Shown piece by piece: positions 27,303 to 35,818 of a stretch of DNA of 35,818 nucleotides (positions are counted from its first letter, which is position 1; the number at the start of each line of letters is the position of its first letter). The stretch is from contig DASWHD010000162.1 in NCBI GenBank assembly GCA_036393335.1, positions 1 to 35,818 on the forward strand, written 5' to 3'. The position numbers and the translations under genes were made by a program. Source of the DNA: DASWHD01 sp036393335 (lineage in GTDB: Bacteria > CG2-30-53-67 > CG2-30-70-394). The notes under the pieces were generated by a model. That model saw only the letters and a list, made by a program, of their open reading frames with translations. It made no database searches and was not told the origin of the DNA.

Positions 27303-28655
27303 ATGACCGACCACAGGCGGGGCGATTTGCCCGGGGAGGGGGTGGCGATTACCGGCGTCGGCCACGGCTCGCTGGGGGAGCGGCTGGGATTACTGCCCGG
27401 GGATCGTATCGTGGCCATGAACGGCCAACCGGTGCGCGATCTGCTCGACGTGCAGTTCCACGGTGCGGCGGAGGAACTGGAGCTGGTGGTGGCGCGCGGC
27501 GACGGGGAGGAGTGGGAGCTCTCCGTCGCCAAGGATGCGGGCGTTGGTCTGGGGCTCGAGCTCCAGCCGATGGAGATCCAGACCTGCGACAACCACTGTG
27601 TGTTTTGCTTCGTCTACCAGAATCCGCGCGGACAGCGGAGCTCCCTGTACGTCAAGGACGAGGATTACCGTTTCTCATTCCTGCACGGCCACTACATCAC
27701 CCTGAGCAACCTGACGGAGGAGGAGTACCGGCGGATCATCGAGCAGCGCCTTAGCCCCCTCTACGTCTCGGTGCACGCGACCGATCCGGGCCTGCGCGCG
27801 TATCTGCTGCGTGGCAAACACATGGCGCCGGTGGTGCCCCAGCTCCAGCGGTTGATCCGCGGCGGCATCACGTTGCACACCCAGATCGTCCTGTGTCCGG
27901 GCATCAACGACGGGGATCACTTGCGACGCACGGTCGCAGACCTGGCCGAGCTCCATCCGGGGGTGCGCTCGGTGGCGGTGGTGCCGGTGGGCCTCACCGA
28001 CCACCGCAAGGGACTGCCGGTGCTGCAACGGGCGGACGAGGCGTATGCCCGGCGGTTTCTGGTGGACATCGAGGCGCTGCAGGACGCATGTCTCGGCCGC
28101 CTGGGTAGCCGCTTCGTATTTGCGGCCGACGAGTGGTTCGTCCTCGCGGGATCGCCCATTCCGCCCGCGGCGGACTACGAAGGCTATCCCCAGATTGCCG
28201 ACGGCGTGGGCTCGATGGCGTTGTTCCGGGAAGAGCTGCGGGTAGCGTTGGCGCACTCGCACCCGCGCCCGGGGCGGTTTTGTTTCTTCACCGGGAAGCT
28301 CTTCGGCCCCACCCTGGCGGCCCATGTGGCGGCTGTCGCGGAGTCCTCCGTCGGCTGGCAGGGTCGGGTGGTATACCTGGAGAACCGGTTTTTCGGGGCG
28401 GGGATCACCGTCGCCGGCCTGTTGTCCGGGACCGACGTGCGCTGCGGCCTGGCCCAGTGTCAGTCGGGAGAGATCCCGGTCATCCCCGACGTCATGCTCG
28501 CCGAGGATCGGAATACCTTCCTCGATTCGCTGACCGTGGCGCAGCTACGGCGGGAGATCCACCCCGGGCTCACGGTCGTCGCGGCCGGTGCCGAGGGGTT
28601 GTTGTCGGCCGGAGACGGTCATGCCGCGTGTCACGCCGCGCATTGCTCATTGTGA
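27303..28655 (+). CDS. PDZ-radical SAM protein (DUF512 family)
   Basis: 450 residues. An N-terminal PDZ-like domain (GVAITGVGHGSLGERLGLLP, GDRIVAMNGQPV) is followed by a radical SAM 4Fe-4S motif CDNHCVFC (spacing C-x3-C-x2-C) and a C-terminal DUF512 domain (FCFFTGKLFGPTL, GAGITVAGLLSGTDV, VIPDVMLAEDRNTFLDS). This is the COG1625 architecture, whose reaction is unknown. The ATG at 27303 is chosen because upstream in-frame sequence comes from repeat element C and spacer; its ribosome-binding site is weak. It ends about 140 bases before pilB and may not be part of that operon. Confidence 0.9.
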   Translation: MTDHRRGDLPGEGVAITGVGHGSLGERLGLLPGDRIVAMNGQPVRDLLDVQFHGAAEELELVVARGDGEEWELSVAKDAGVGLGLELQPMEIQTCDNHCVFCFVYQNPRGQRSSLYVKDEDYRFSFLHGHYITLSNLTEEEYRRIIEQRLSPLYVSVHATDPGLRAYLLRGKHMAPVVPQLQRLIRGGITLHTQIVLCPGINDGDHLRRTVADLAELHPGVRSVAVVPVGLTDHRKGLPVLQRADEAYARRFLVDIEALQDACLGRLGSRFVFAADEWFVLAGSPIPPAADYEGYPQIADGVGSMALFREELRVALAHSHPRPGRFCFFTGKLFGPTLAAHVAAVAESSVGWQGRVVYLENRFFGAGITVAGLLSGTDVRCGLAQCQSGEIPVIPDVMLAEDRNTFLDSLTVAQLRREIHPGLTVVAAGAEGLLSAGDGHAACHAAHCSL

Positions 28656-28794
28656 ACTCATCTCCGACCGAAGAGGCGGACTGCGTACCATCTTTTCTCC
28701 ACATGGGGGCATGCGGGGGGCGCTCCGGCGCCGTCTTATGCACGCAAGATGGTCGCCCGTGCTTTCTTACGAGATCAGAGCGTAAGGAGTAGAT

Positions 28795-30513
28795 GTGGCC
28801 AAGAAGCTGGGCGCCATGCTGGTCGAAGCCAGCGTGATCACGGAAGAGCAGCTCAAGGAGGCCCTTGAGTGCCAGATGACTCAGGGAGGGCGGCTTGGGT
28901 CCAACCTGATCAAGCTGGGAATGGTGGAAGAGGAAGATCTGCGCAATTTCCTCTCCAAGCAGCACGGGGTGTCGACCGTCGATCTCGACCATACATTGAT
29001 CGACCCGGCGGTGGTGAGCTTGATCACACCATCCGTGGCGAAGCAGCACCACATCATGCCGGTCTCCAAGTCCGGCAACGTGTTGACCATCGCCATGATC
29101 GATCCCCTCGACATCTTTGCGATCGAGGACGTGAAGTTCATGACCGGCCTCAACGTCGTGCCGATGGTCACCACCGAGACGCAGATTCAGCGCAAGCTCG
29201 CGGAGGTCTACGGCCTGCACGACTCCGCCGCGGAAGGCCGTCTGGCGATGGTCCTGCAGGACATGGAGCAGGACCAAGACCTTGCCGTCCTCGCGGACGA
29301 CGACGAGGACTTCAACATCGGGGACCTCAAGCGGGCGATGGAAGATGCCCCGGTGGTGAAGTTGGTCAACTTCCTGCTCATCGACGCCGTCGACAAGCGC
29401 GTCAGCGACGTGCACATCGAGCCCTACGAAAAGGTACTGCGGATCCGCTACCGTATCGACGGTGTGCTGCACGAGGTGATGAAGCCGCCCTTCTCGCTGA
29501 AGGATGCCATCACCTCGCGCGTGAAGATCATGGCGGAGCTCGACATTGCCGAGCGACGCCTCCCACAGGACGGCCGCATCAAGCTACGGACCAAAGGCAA
29601 GGAGGTCGATATCCGCGTCTCCACCATCCCGACGATTTTTGGCGAGAAGACGGTCATGCGCCTTCTCGACAAGAGCAATCTGATGGTGGATTTGCAGATG
29701 CTCGGCTTCGATCGCCATGAGATGGATGTGCTCCTCGAGGCGATTCACGCACCGTTCGGGATGGTGCTGGTCACCGGTCCCACCGGCAGTGGTAAGTCGA
29801 CCACCCTGTACTCGGCCCTCTCCCAGCTCAACAAGGTCTCCGAGAACATCATGACCGCCGAAGACCCGGTCGAGTACAACTTGATGGGGATCAACCAGTG
29901 CCAGATGAAGGAAAAGATCGGCTACAACTTTGCCGCTGCTTTACGCTCCTTCCTGCGCCAGGACCCCGACATCATCATGGTGGGCGAGATCCGCGACTTG
30001 GAGACCGCCGAGATCGGCATCAAGGCGGCGCTCACCGGTCACCTGGTCCTTTCCACTCTCCATACCAATGATGCGCCCAGCACGGTCAATCGCATGCTCA
30101 ACATGGGTGTGGAGCCATTCTTGGTGACATCGTCGGTGAACCTCATTCTCGCCCAGCGCCTGGCGCGGCGGGTCTGCAGCCAATGCAAGGTCGAGACCCC
30201 CACCCCACGGGAGGTGTTGCTGCAGGTCGGCTTTACCCCGGAGCAGGCGGACGGTGCCGTGATCTACCAGGGCATGGGCTGCGACCAGTGCGGGGACACG
30301 GGTTACAAGGGTCGGGTAGGGCTCTACGAACTGTTCAAGATGACCGATAGGATTCGGGAGATCATTCTGCGCGGCGGCTCCGCCATCGACATCAAGGTGG
30401 CGGCCGTCGCCGACGGCATGCGCACATTGCGCATGGCCGGGATCCGGAAAATTATTGATGGAATCACGACGATCGAGGAGGTCCTGCGGGTCTCCATGAG
30501 CGACGAGAGGTAG
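28795..30513 (+). CDS. pilB: type IV pilus extension ATPase PilB
   Basis: The hexameric cytoplasmic motor that polymerises pilin. 572 residues: an N-terminal MshEN-like domain (KKLGAMLVEASVITEEQLKE), the N2 domain (SDVHIEPYEKVLRIRYRIDG), Walker A GPTGSGKST with K334, Walker B GEIRD with E398, and the zinc tetracysteine C461/C464/C496/C499. It starts at GTG 28795 with AAGGAG upstream; an overlapping ATG at 28793 is out of frame. First gene of pilB-pilT-pilC-pilS-pilR, with only 8 bases before pilT. Confidence 0.96.
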   Translation: MAKKLGAMLVEASVITEEQLKEALECQMTQGGRLGSNLIKLGMVEEEDLRNFLSKQHGVSTVDLDHTLIDPAVVSLITPSVAKQHHIMPVSKSGNVLTIAMIDPLDIFAIEDVKFMTGLNVVPMVTTETQIQRKLAEVYGLHDSAAEGRLAMVLQDMEQDQDLAVLADDDEDFNIGDLKRAMEDAPVVKLVNFLLIDAVDKRVSDVHIEPYEKVLRIRYRIDGVLHEVMKPPFSLKDAITSRVKIMAELDIAERRLPQDGRIKLRTKGKEVDIRVSTIPTIFGEKTVMRLLDKSNLMVDLQMLGFDRHEMDVLLEAIHAPFGMVLVTGPTGSGKSTTLYSALSQLNKVSENIMTAEDPVEYNLMGINQCQMKEKIGYNFAAALRSFLRQDPDIIMVGEIRDLETAEIGIKAALTGHLVLSTLHTNDAPSTVNRMLNMGVEPFLVTSSVNLILAQRLARRVCSQCKVETPTPREVLLQVGFTPEQADGAVIYQGMGCDQCGDTGYKGRVGLYELFKMTDRIREIILRGGSAIDIKVAAVADGMRTLRMAGIRKIIDGITTIEEVLRVSMSDER

Positions 30514-30521
30514 GCCAGCCG

Positions 30522-31640
30522 ATGCCGACGATGGACGAACTGCTGCGGATCCTCATTGACAAAGGAGGGTCCGACCTCCACCTGACCGCGGGATCGCCGC
30601 CCCAGGTGCGCGTCGACGGCGTGCTCGTGCCGCTCACTGTGCCGCCGCTGTCCGGGGCCGAGGCCAAGCAGCTCTGTTACTCGGTGCTCACCGATGCGCA
30701 GAAGCAGCGCTTCGAGGAAAACAACGAGTTGGACGTGTCATTCGGCGTCAAGGGACTGAGCCGGTTCCGAACCAACCTCTTCGTGCAGCGCGGCACAGTC
30801 GGCGGCGCGATCCGCGTGATCCCGCACGAGGTTCACTCCTTCGAAGAGCTCGGGCTACCGCCCATCGTCGCCAGCCTGGCCGATAAGCCACGCGGTCTAG
30901 TGTTGGTGACCGGCCCCACCGGCAGCGGTAAATCCACGACGCTGGCGTCGATCATCGACAAGATCAACGAAGAGCGTCACGAGCACATCGTGACCGTGGA
31001 AGACCCCATCGAGTTTGTCCACCGTCACAAGAAGTGCATCATCAATCAACGGGAGGTGGGGGCCGATACCCAGACGTTTGCCTCGGCGCTCAAACACGTG
31101 CTGCGCCAGGACCCCGATGTCGTGCTGATCGGTGAGATGCGGGATCTGGAGACCATCGAGGCGGCCCTCACCATCTCCGAGACCGGTCACCTCGCCTTCG
31201 CGACCCTGCATACCAACTCGGCCGTACAGACCATCAACCGCATCATCGATGTCTTCCCGCCCCACCAGCAGGCACAGATCCGCGCCCAGTTATCGTTTGT
31301 CCTGGAGGGGGTGGTGTGTCAGCAGCTCTTAGCCAAGGCCACTGGGGGTGGTCGGTGCATGGCCATAGAGGTGATGATCCCGAATGATGCAATCCGAAAC
31401 CTGATTCGCGAGGACAAGGTCCACCAGATCTATTCGATGATGCAGACCGGACAGGCAAAATTCGGCATGCAGACCATGAACCAATCTCTCCAGGACCTCT
31501 ATCGCCGCCGCCTGATCACTTACGAGCTGGCGGTACGGCGGTCCGGGATTCCAGATGAGATGCGCGAGATGCTGGCGCGAGAAGAGGCGGGTCTCAATCA
31601 GCCTACGGGACGGTCGGCATTTCAGCGCGGCCGCGCGTAA
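30522..31640 (+). CDS. pilT: type IV pilus retraction ATPase PilT
   Basis: The retraction motor that depolymerises pili for twitching. 372 residues with Walker A GPTGSGKSTT (K137), the Asp box, Walker B GEMRD, HTNSAVQTINRIIDVFP, and the PilT-specific C-terminal AIRNLIRE motif at 290-297, which separates it from PilU and PilB. It sits between pilB and pilC, whereas in most gammaproteobacteria pilT is elsewhere, paired with pilU. Confidence 0.95.
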   Translation: MPTMDELLRILIDKGGSDLHLTAGSPPQVRVDGVLVPLTVPPLSGAEAKQLCYSVLTDAQKQRFEENNELDVSFGVKGLSRFRTNLFVQRGTVGGAIRVIPHEVHSFEELGLPPIVASLADKPRGLVLVTGPTGSGKSTTLASIIDKINEERHEHIVTVEDPIEFVHRHKKCIINQREVGADTQTFASALKHVLRQDPDVVLIGEMRDLETIEAALTISETGHLAFATLHTNSAVQTINRIIDVFPPHQQAQIRAQLSFVLEGVVCQQLLAKATGGGRCMAIEVMIPNDAIRNLIREDKVHQIYSMMQTGQAKFGMQTMNQSLQDLYRRRLITYELAVRRSGIPDEMREMLAREEAGLNQPTGRSAFQRGRA

Positions 31641-31658
31641 TTCACTGCGGGGACAGAG

Positions 31659-32870
31659 ATGGCAACATTTACCTGGGAAGGCGTGACGCGGCAGGGTGCG
31701 GTGCAAAAAGGGACGGCCCGCTCGGCGAACCGTGATGTATTAATCGCTTCCTTGCGTCGCAAGGGGATTCGGCTTACCGGTGCGGCGGAAGTCCAAGAAG
31801 CCAAACGCGGCTTTTCTCTGCCCGGCTTCGGTGGTGGTGTCTCCGAGAAGGACCTCGTCATCTTCACGCGCCAGTTCGCCACGATGATCGATGCAGGTCT
31901 GCCCTTGGTGCAGTGCCTCAACATTCTCGCGACCCAGGCGGACAACCCGACGTTTGGCAAGGTCCTCCAGCAGGTGCAGAACGATGTCGAGGAGGGGGCG
32001 ACCTACGCCGATGCCCTCGCCAAGCACCCCAAGGTGTTCAACAACCTTTACGTGAACATGGTCGCCGCGGGCGAGGCGGGCGGTATTCTGGACGTCATCC
32101 TCAACCGTCTCGCCGCCTACATCGAAAAGGCCATGGCCTTGAAGCGGCGCGTCAAGTCCGCCATGACTTATCCGGCCGTCGTCTTGATCATTGCCGCCGG
32201 CATCATCGGAGTGATCATGGTCTTCGTCATTCCGTCGTTTGCCAAGATGTTCGGCAGCTTCGGTGCGACGCTGCCGTTGCCGACCCGCATGATCATCGGC
32301 CTGAGTAACTTCATGGTGCACAACATCCTGTTCATCATCATAGGCATCGCCGCATTCATCTGGGCATTCAGGGTGTGGTATGCAACGTATCCCGGAAAGA
32401 AGCTCGTGCACCGGGTGCTATTGCGGGCACCGATCTTCGGGATTCTGATTCGCAAGGTGGCGGTGGCGAAGTTCAGCCGTACCATGAGCACCCTGATGAG
32501 CTCGGGGGTGCCGATCATCACCGGCCTGGAGATCGTCGCCAAGACGGCCGGCAACGTGATCGTGGAGGAGGCGATCAACGCCGTGGCGCAGAGCCTCAGC
32601 GAGGGCAAGACCATCGCCGAGCCGTTGAAGGAGACCGGTGTCTTTCCCCCGATGGTGGTGCAGATGATCGGCGTCGGCGAGAAGACCGGCGCGCTGGACA
32701 CGATGCTGTCGAAGATCGCCGACTTCTACGACGAGGAGGTGGACGCGGCGGTCAGCGCCCTGACCTCGATGCTCGAGCCCCTGCTCATGGTCTTCCTGGG
32801 GGGCAGCATCGGCTTCATCATCGTCGCCATGTACCTGCCGATCTTCAAGGTGGCCTCGGTCGTCGGGTAA
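31659..32870 (+). CDS. pilC: type IV pilus inner membrane platform protein PilC
   Basis: The polytopic platform protein on which PilB and PilT act. 403 residues with two GspF/PilC repeats: ILTRQFATMIDAG-type start (IFTRQFATMIDAGLPLVQCL), a first helix pair near 170-230, then KFSRTMSTLMSSGVPIITGL and a C-terminal helix (MVFLGGSIGFIIVAMYLPIF). It lies 18 bases after pilT. Confidence 0.96.
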   Translation: MATFTWEGVTRQGAVQKGTARSANRDVLIASLRRKGIRLTGAAEVQEAKRGFSLPGFGGGVSEKDLVIFTRQFATMIDAGLPLVQCLNILATQADNPTFGKVLQQVQNDVEEGATYADALAKHPKVFNNLYVNMVAAGEAGGILDVILNRLAAYIEKAMALKRRVKSAMTYPAVVLIIAAGIIGVIMVFVIPSFAKMFGSFGATLPLPTRMIIGLSNFMVHNILFIIIGIAAFIWAFRVWYATYPGKKLVHRVLLRAPIFGILIRKVAVAKFSRTMSTLMSSGVPIITGLEIVAKTAGNVIVEEAINAVAQSLSEGKTIAEPLKETGVFPPMVVQMIGVGEKTGALDTMLSKIADFYDEEVDAAVSALTSMLEPLLMVFLGGSIGFIIVAMYLPIFKVASVVG

Positions 32871-32893
32871 CGCCGCCAATCTTCGTCGTGGCG

Positions 32894-34633
32894 ATGGGGT
32901 TGCCCAGGCGGCGGGGGCGCAGTGTGGATCGCCAGGAGGGGATGGCGCGCCGACTCGACGGAACGCTTGCAACGGCTCCGTGGGGGCTCCTGGTCACCCG
33001 CTTCGGCCTGCACAGCCTCGTGTTGGTCTTGCTGCTGCTGCCACACCTATTGCCGGTGGTGGCGCTCCCTGCGGTGGAGCTGTTCCGGCTCTATCCGCTG
33101 GTTCCCGTGCTGTACCTGTCGATGGCGGGCTTCGCCTATTGGAGTTGGCGCGGGGCTGCGGAACGCGGCAACGTCGCGGCCCAGCTCGCGAGCGACGGCC
33201 TGTTTCTCGCGTGGCTGACCGGCCTGACCGGCGGGTTTACTTCGCCCTTCATCGTTCTCTACCTGATCCTGCTCTATGCGGCGACCTGGCTGCTGCCACC
33301 GCGCGGCGGGGCCGTCGGCCTGGCCGGGTGTGTCGCCGCCTACCTCGGTGTCGGGTGGTGGGTGAGCGGGGGACAACACCCTGCGGGTTTCCTGCCCGCC
33401 CTCAACCAAGAGGTCGTCCTCGCGACCCTCTTTGCGTTTGTCGCGACCGCCGGATTGACGCATCTCCTCGCCTTGCGAGGGGAGGCGGAGCGGCGCCAGA
33501 TGGCGAAGCAGGTCGCCCGTTTCAGCAGCCTGCAGGCCTTCCACACCTCGATCGTCCAATCGATCCATAGCGGGCTCATCACCCTCGACCGGGCATTGTG
33601 CATCACCTCCGTGAACCCGAGCGGCGCGGACATCCTCGGCCAGAGTTCGGAGGACTTGCTCGGCAAGGAGGTGACCGATGTGTTCGCCTTCCCGCCGGAG
33701 CTGCGGGCCCGCTTGGAGCACGGCGGCCGGGGGATCCGGCTGGAATGTGGATTCGTGGCGCGCCGCGCCGGCGAGCGGGTCGCGGGCGTGAGCATCTCGC
33801 CACTCCTGGACGACGCGGGGCTCGAGGTCGGCTACGTCGTCAGTTTTCAGGACGTCACCGACGTGAAGCGGTTGGAGGCGCAGGTCAAGGTGCGCGAGCA
33901 GCTCGCCGCCATCGGCGAGCTGTCGGCACGTCTCGCCCACGAGATCCGCAACCCCCTCGCCGCGATCAGCGGCTCGGTCCAGGTGATCGCCGCGGAATTG
34001 CACACGAGCGGCCCGGAGGCCCGGTTGCTGGACGTGGTGGTGCGCGAGAGCGACCGCCTCAATCAGTTGCTGAACGATTTCTTGTGCTACGCCAGGCCGC
34101 GCCCCCTGTGCCACGACCTGGTGAATGTGACGGCCTTGGCGCAAGGGGTGGTCGAGTTGTTCCGCAACGATCCCGGTGCGCAGGGCGTCGACCTGCAACT
34201 CACTCCAGCGCGCGAGCCTTACTACGGTGAGCTGGATGGGGAGGCGTTGCGCCAGTGCCTCACCAATCTCGTGCGCAACGCGTTGCAGTGCCTGCCGGCG
34301 GCGGGCGGGCGAGTGGTGGTGGCCGTGGACAGGCCGGAAGGGCATCGCGCTGACGACCTGCGAGTCCGGGTGGAGGACAACGGCACGGGGATTCCGCCGC
34401 AGGAGATCGACCGGATCTTCTTTCCCTTCCACACCACCAAGGAGGGGGGGACGGGGCTTGGCCTGTCGGTGGTCAAGAGCCTGGTGGAGGCCATGGGCGG
34501 CGAGCTGGGCGTGTCCAGCCAGCCGGGTCGGGGGAGCATCTTTACCCTCACCTTGCCGGGGGTGAGGCGAGGACCCGTGCGAGACGCGGCGGCCGCGGTG
34601 GGTTTAGCCCGCATTTCTCACCACGGATCGTAG
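32894..34633 (+). CDS. pilS: sensor histidine kinase PilS
   Basis: A membrane sensor kinase that controls pilin transcription through PilR. About 579 residues: roughly six hydrophobic helices (residues 30-200), a PAS domain (VQSIHSGLITLDRALCITSV), HisKA with phospho-acceptor H349 in RLAHEIRNPLAAI, and the HATPase N, G1 (DNGTGIPP) and G2 (GTGLGLSV) boxes. The start is 32894; ATG 32942 is possible. The last eight residues (ARISHHGS) and the stop come from repeat element D. It follows pilC by 23 bases. Confidence 0.93.
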   Translation: MGLPRRRGRSVDRQEGMARRLDGTLATAPWGLLVTRFGLHSLVLVLLLLPHLLPVVALPAVELFRLYPLVPVLYLSMAGFAYWSWRGAAERGNVAAQLASDGLFLAWLTGLTGGFTSPFIVLYLILLYAATWLLPPRGGAVGLAGCVAAYLGVGWWVSGGQHPAGFLPALNQEVVLATLFAFVATAGLTHLLALRGEAERRQMAKQVARFSSLQAFHTSIVQSIHSGLITLDRALCITSVNPSGADILGQSSEDLLGKEVTDVFAFPPELRARLEHGGRGIRLECGFVARRAGERVAGVSISPLLDDAGLEVGYVVSFQDVTDVKRLEAQVKVREQLAAIGELSARLAHEIRNPLAAISGSVQVIAAELHTSGPEARLLDVVVRESDRLNQLLNDFLCYARPRPLCHDLVNVTALAQGVVELFRNDPGAQGVDLQLTPAREPYYGELDGEALRQCLTNLVRNALQCLPAAGGRVVVAVDRPEGHRADDLRVRVEDNGTGIPPQEIDRIFFPFHTTKEGGTGLGLSVVKSLVEAMGGELGVSSQPGRGSIFTLTLPGVRRGPVRDAAAAVGLARISHHGS

Positions 34634-34786
34634 CGAGACCGTGCAAACGCACGTAGATCCTGGCCGGCCCGCAAGTCCGAGCCCGCAGGCAACCTTGCAG
34701 GTTGTCGAGGACTCGGACGAGGACACGGCCAGGAGATGCGGGCGGTTGCGCGGGCGCAGCAGATTCGTGGTGAGAAATGCGGGCTA
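34606..34786 (-). mobile_element. dispersed terminal-inverted-repeat element, copy D
   Basis: Inverted orientation relative to copies A-C. Ends TAGCCCGCATTTCTCACCAC (34606) and GTGGTGAGAAATGCGGGCTA (34786). The inner GGTAGGAGCC doublet of the other copies is absent; instead there is a GTCCGAG...CTCGGAC stem with CAACCTTGCAGGTTG inside. At about 180 bp it is the shortest copy. It separates pilS from pilR and forms the pilS stop region. Confidence 0.88.
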
Positions 34787-34829
34787 GGTTGCCCTCGCCC
34801 CGCTTGAGGTTGCGACCGAAAAGAGGCGC

Positions 34830-35818
<989 letters not shown>

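Overview
The window is GC-rich, fully coding-dense chromosomal DNA. It is most likely from a gammaproteobacterium, judged from ClpS-ClpA, TypA, a CcoN/CcoO/CcoG/CcoI/CcoS cbb3 oxidase cluster, MtnA, LigA and a type IV pilus operon. The type IV pilus gene order (pilB-pilT-pilC-pilS-pilR) is better known from deltaproteobacteria such as Geobacter and Myxococcus, so I hold the lineage only loosely. No rRNA or tRNA gene was recognised.

Region 1 (1-4833) is accessory and defence-like. It opens inside a CRISPR array (36-nt repeats, 32-33-nt spacers). The array end is followed by a duplicated repeat-plus-hairpin unit and a run of perfect stem-loops. Next come three co-directional genes: an ERCC4/XPF-type nuclease with a helix-hairpin-helix domain, an intact cas1, and a second Cas1-fold protein that overlaps cas1 by 4 bases and has lost the catalytic residues. 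There is no cas2, effector gene or Cas6 in the visible part. A PIN toxin/RHH antitoxin pair and decayed remnants of a Phd-like antitoxin and a HEPN-like protein follow. This nuclease / Cas1 / dead-Cas1 set is the best candidate for an undescribed system: a CRISPR adaptation module in which the ERCC4 nuclease and the Cas1 paralogue may replace or supplement the usual partners.

Region 2 (4839-8049) holds typA, a double-CDGSH iron-sulfur protein and a PsiE-family membrane protein. Region 3 (8070-15511, minus strand) is a cbb3 oxidase and assembly cluster, read right to left: ccoN, a ccoO fused to an extra cytochrome c domain, a CcoQ-like small protein, a CcoP N-terminal membrane segment without heme domains, ccoG, a 56-residue single-helix protein in the fixH position, ccoI and ccoS. 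The P subunit seems to have been split and its heme domain moved onto CcoO.

Region 4 (15697-25268, minus strand) carries a chemoreceptor, two tiny membrane proteins, a MoaB/MogA-like protein, clpA-clpS, mtnA with a long lysine/alanine-rich tail, and ligA. Region 5 (25525-35818) has a GGDEF protein whose best start lies in another frame across a seven-A slippery run, a PDZ-radical SAM protein, and the plus-strand pil operon, cut off inside pilR.

A theme across the window is repeats. Four copies of a 180-226-bp element with terminal inverted repeats, plus several smaller palindromic families, sit at gene 3' ends. They often supply the stop codon or the last residues of the protein.
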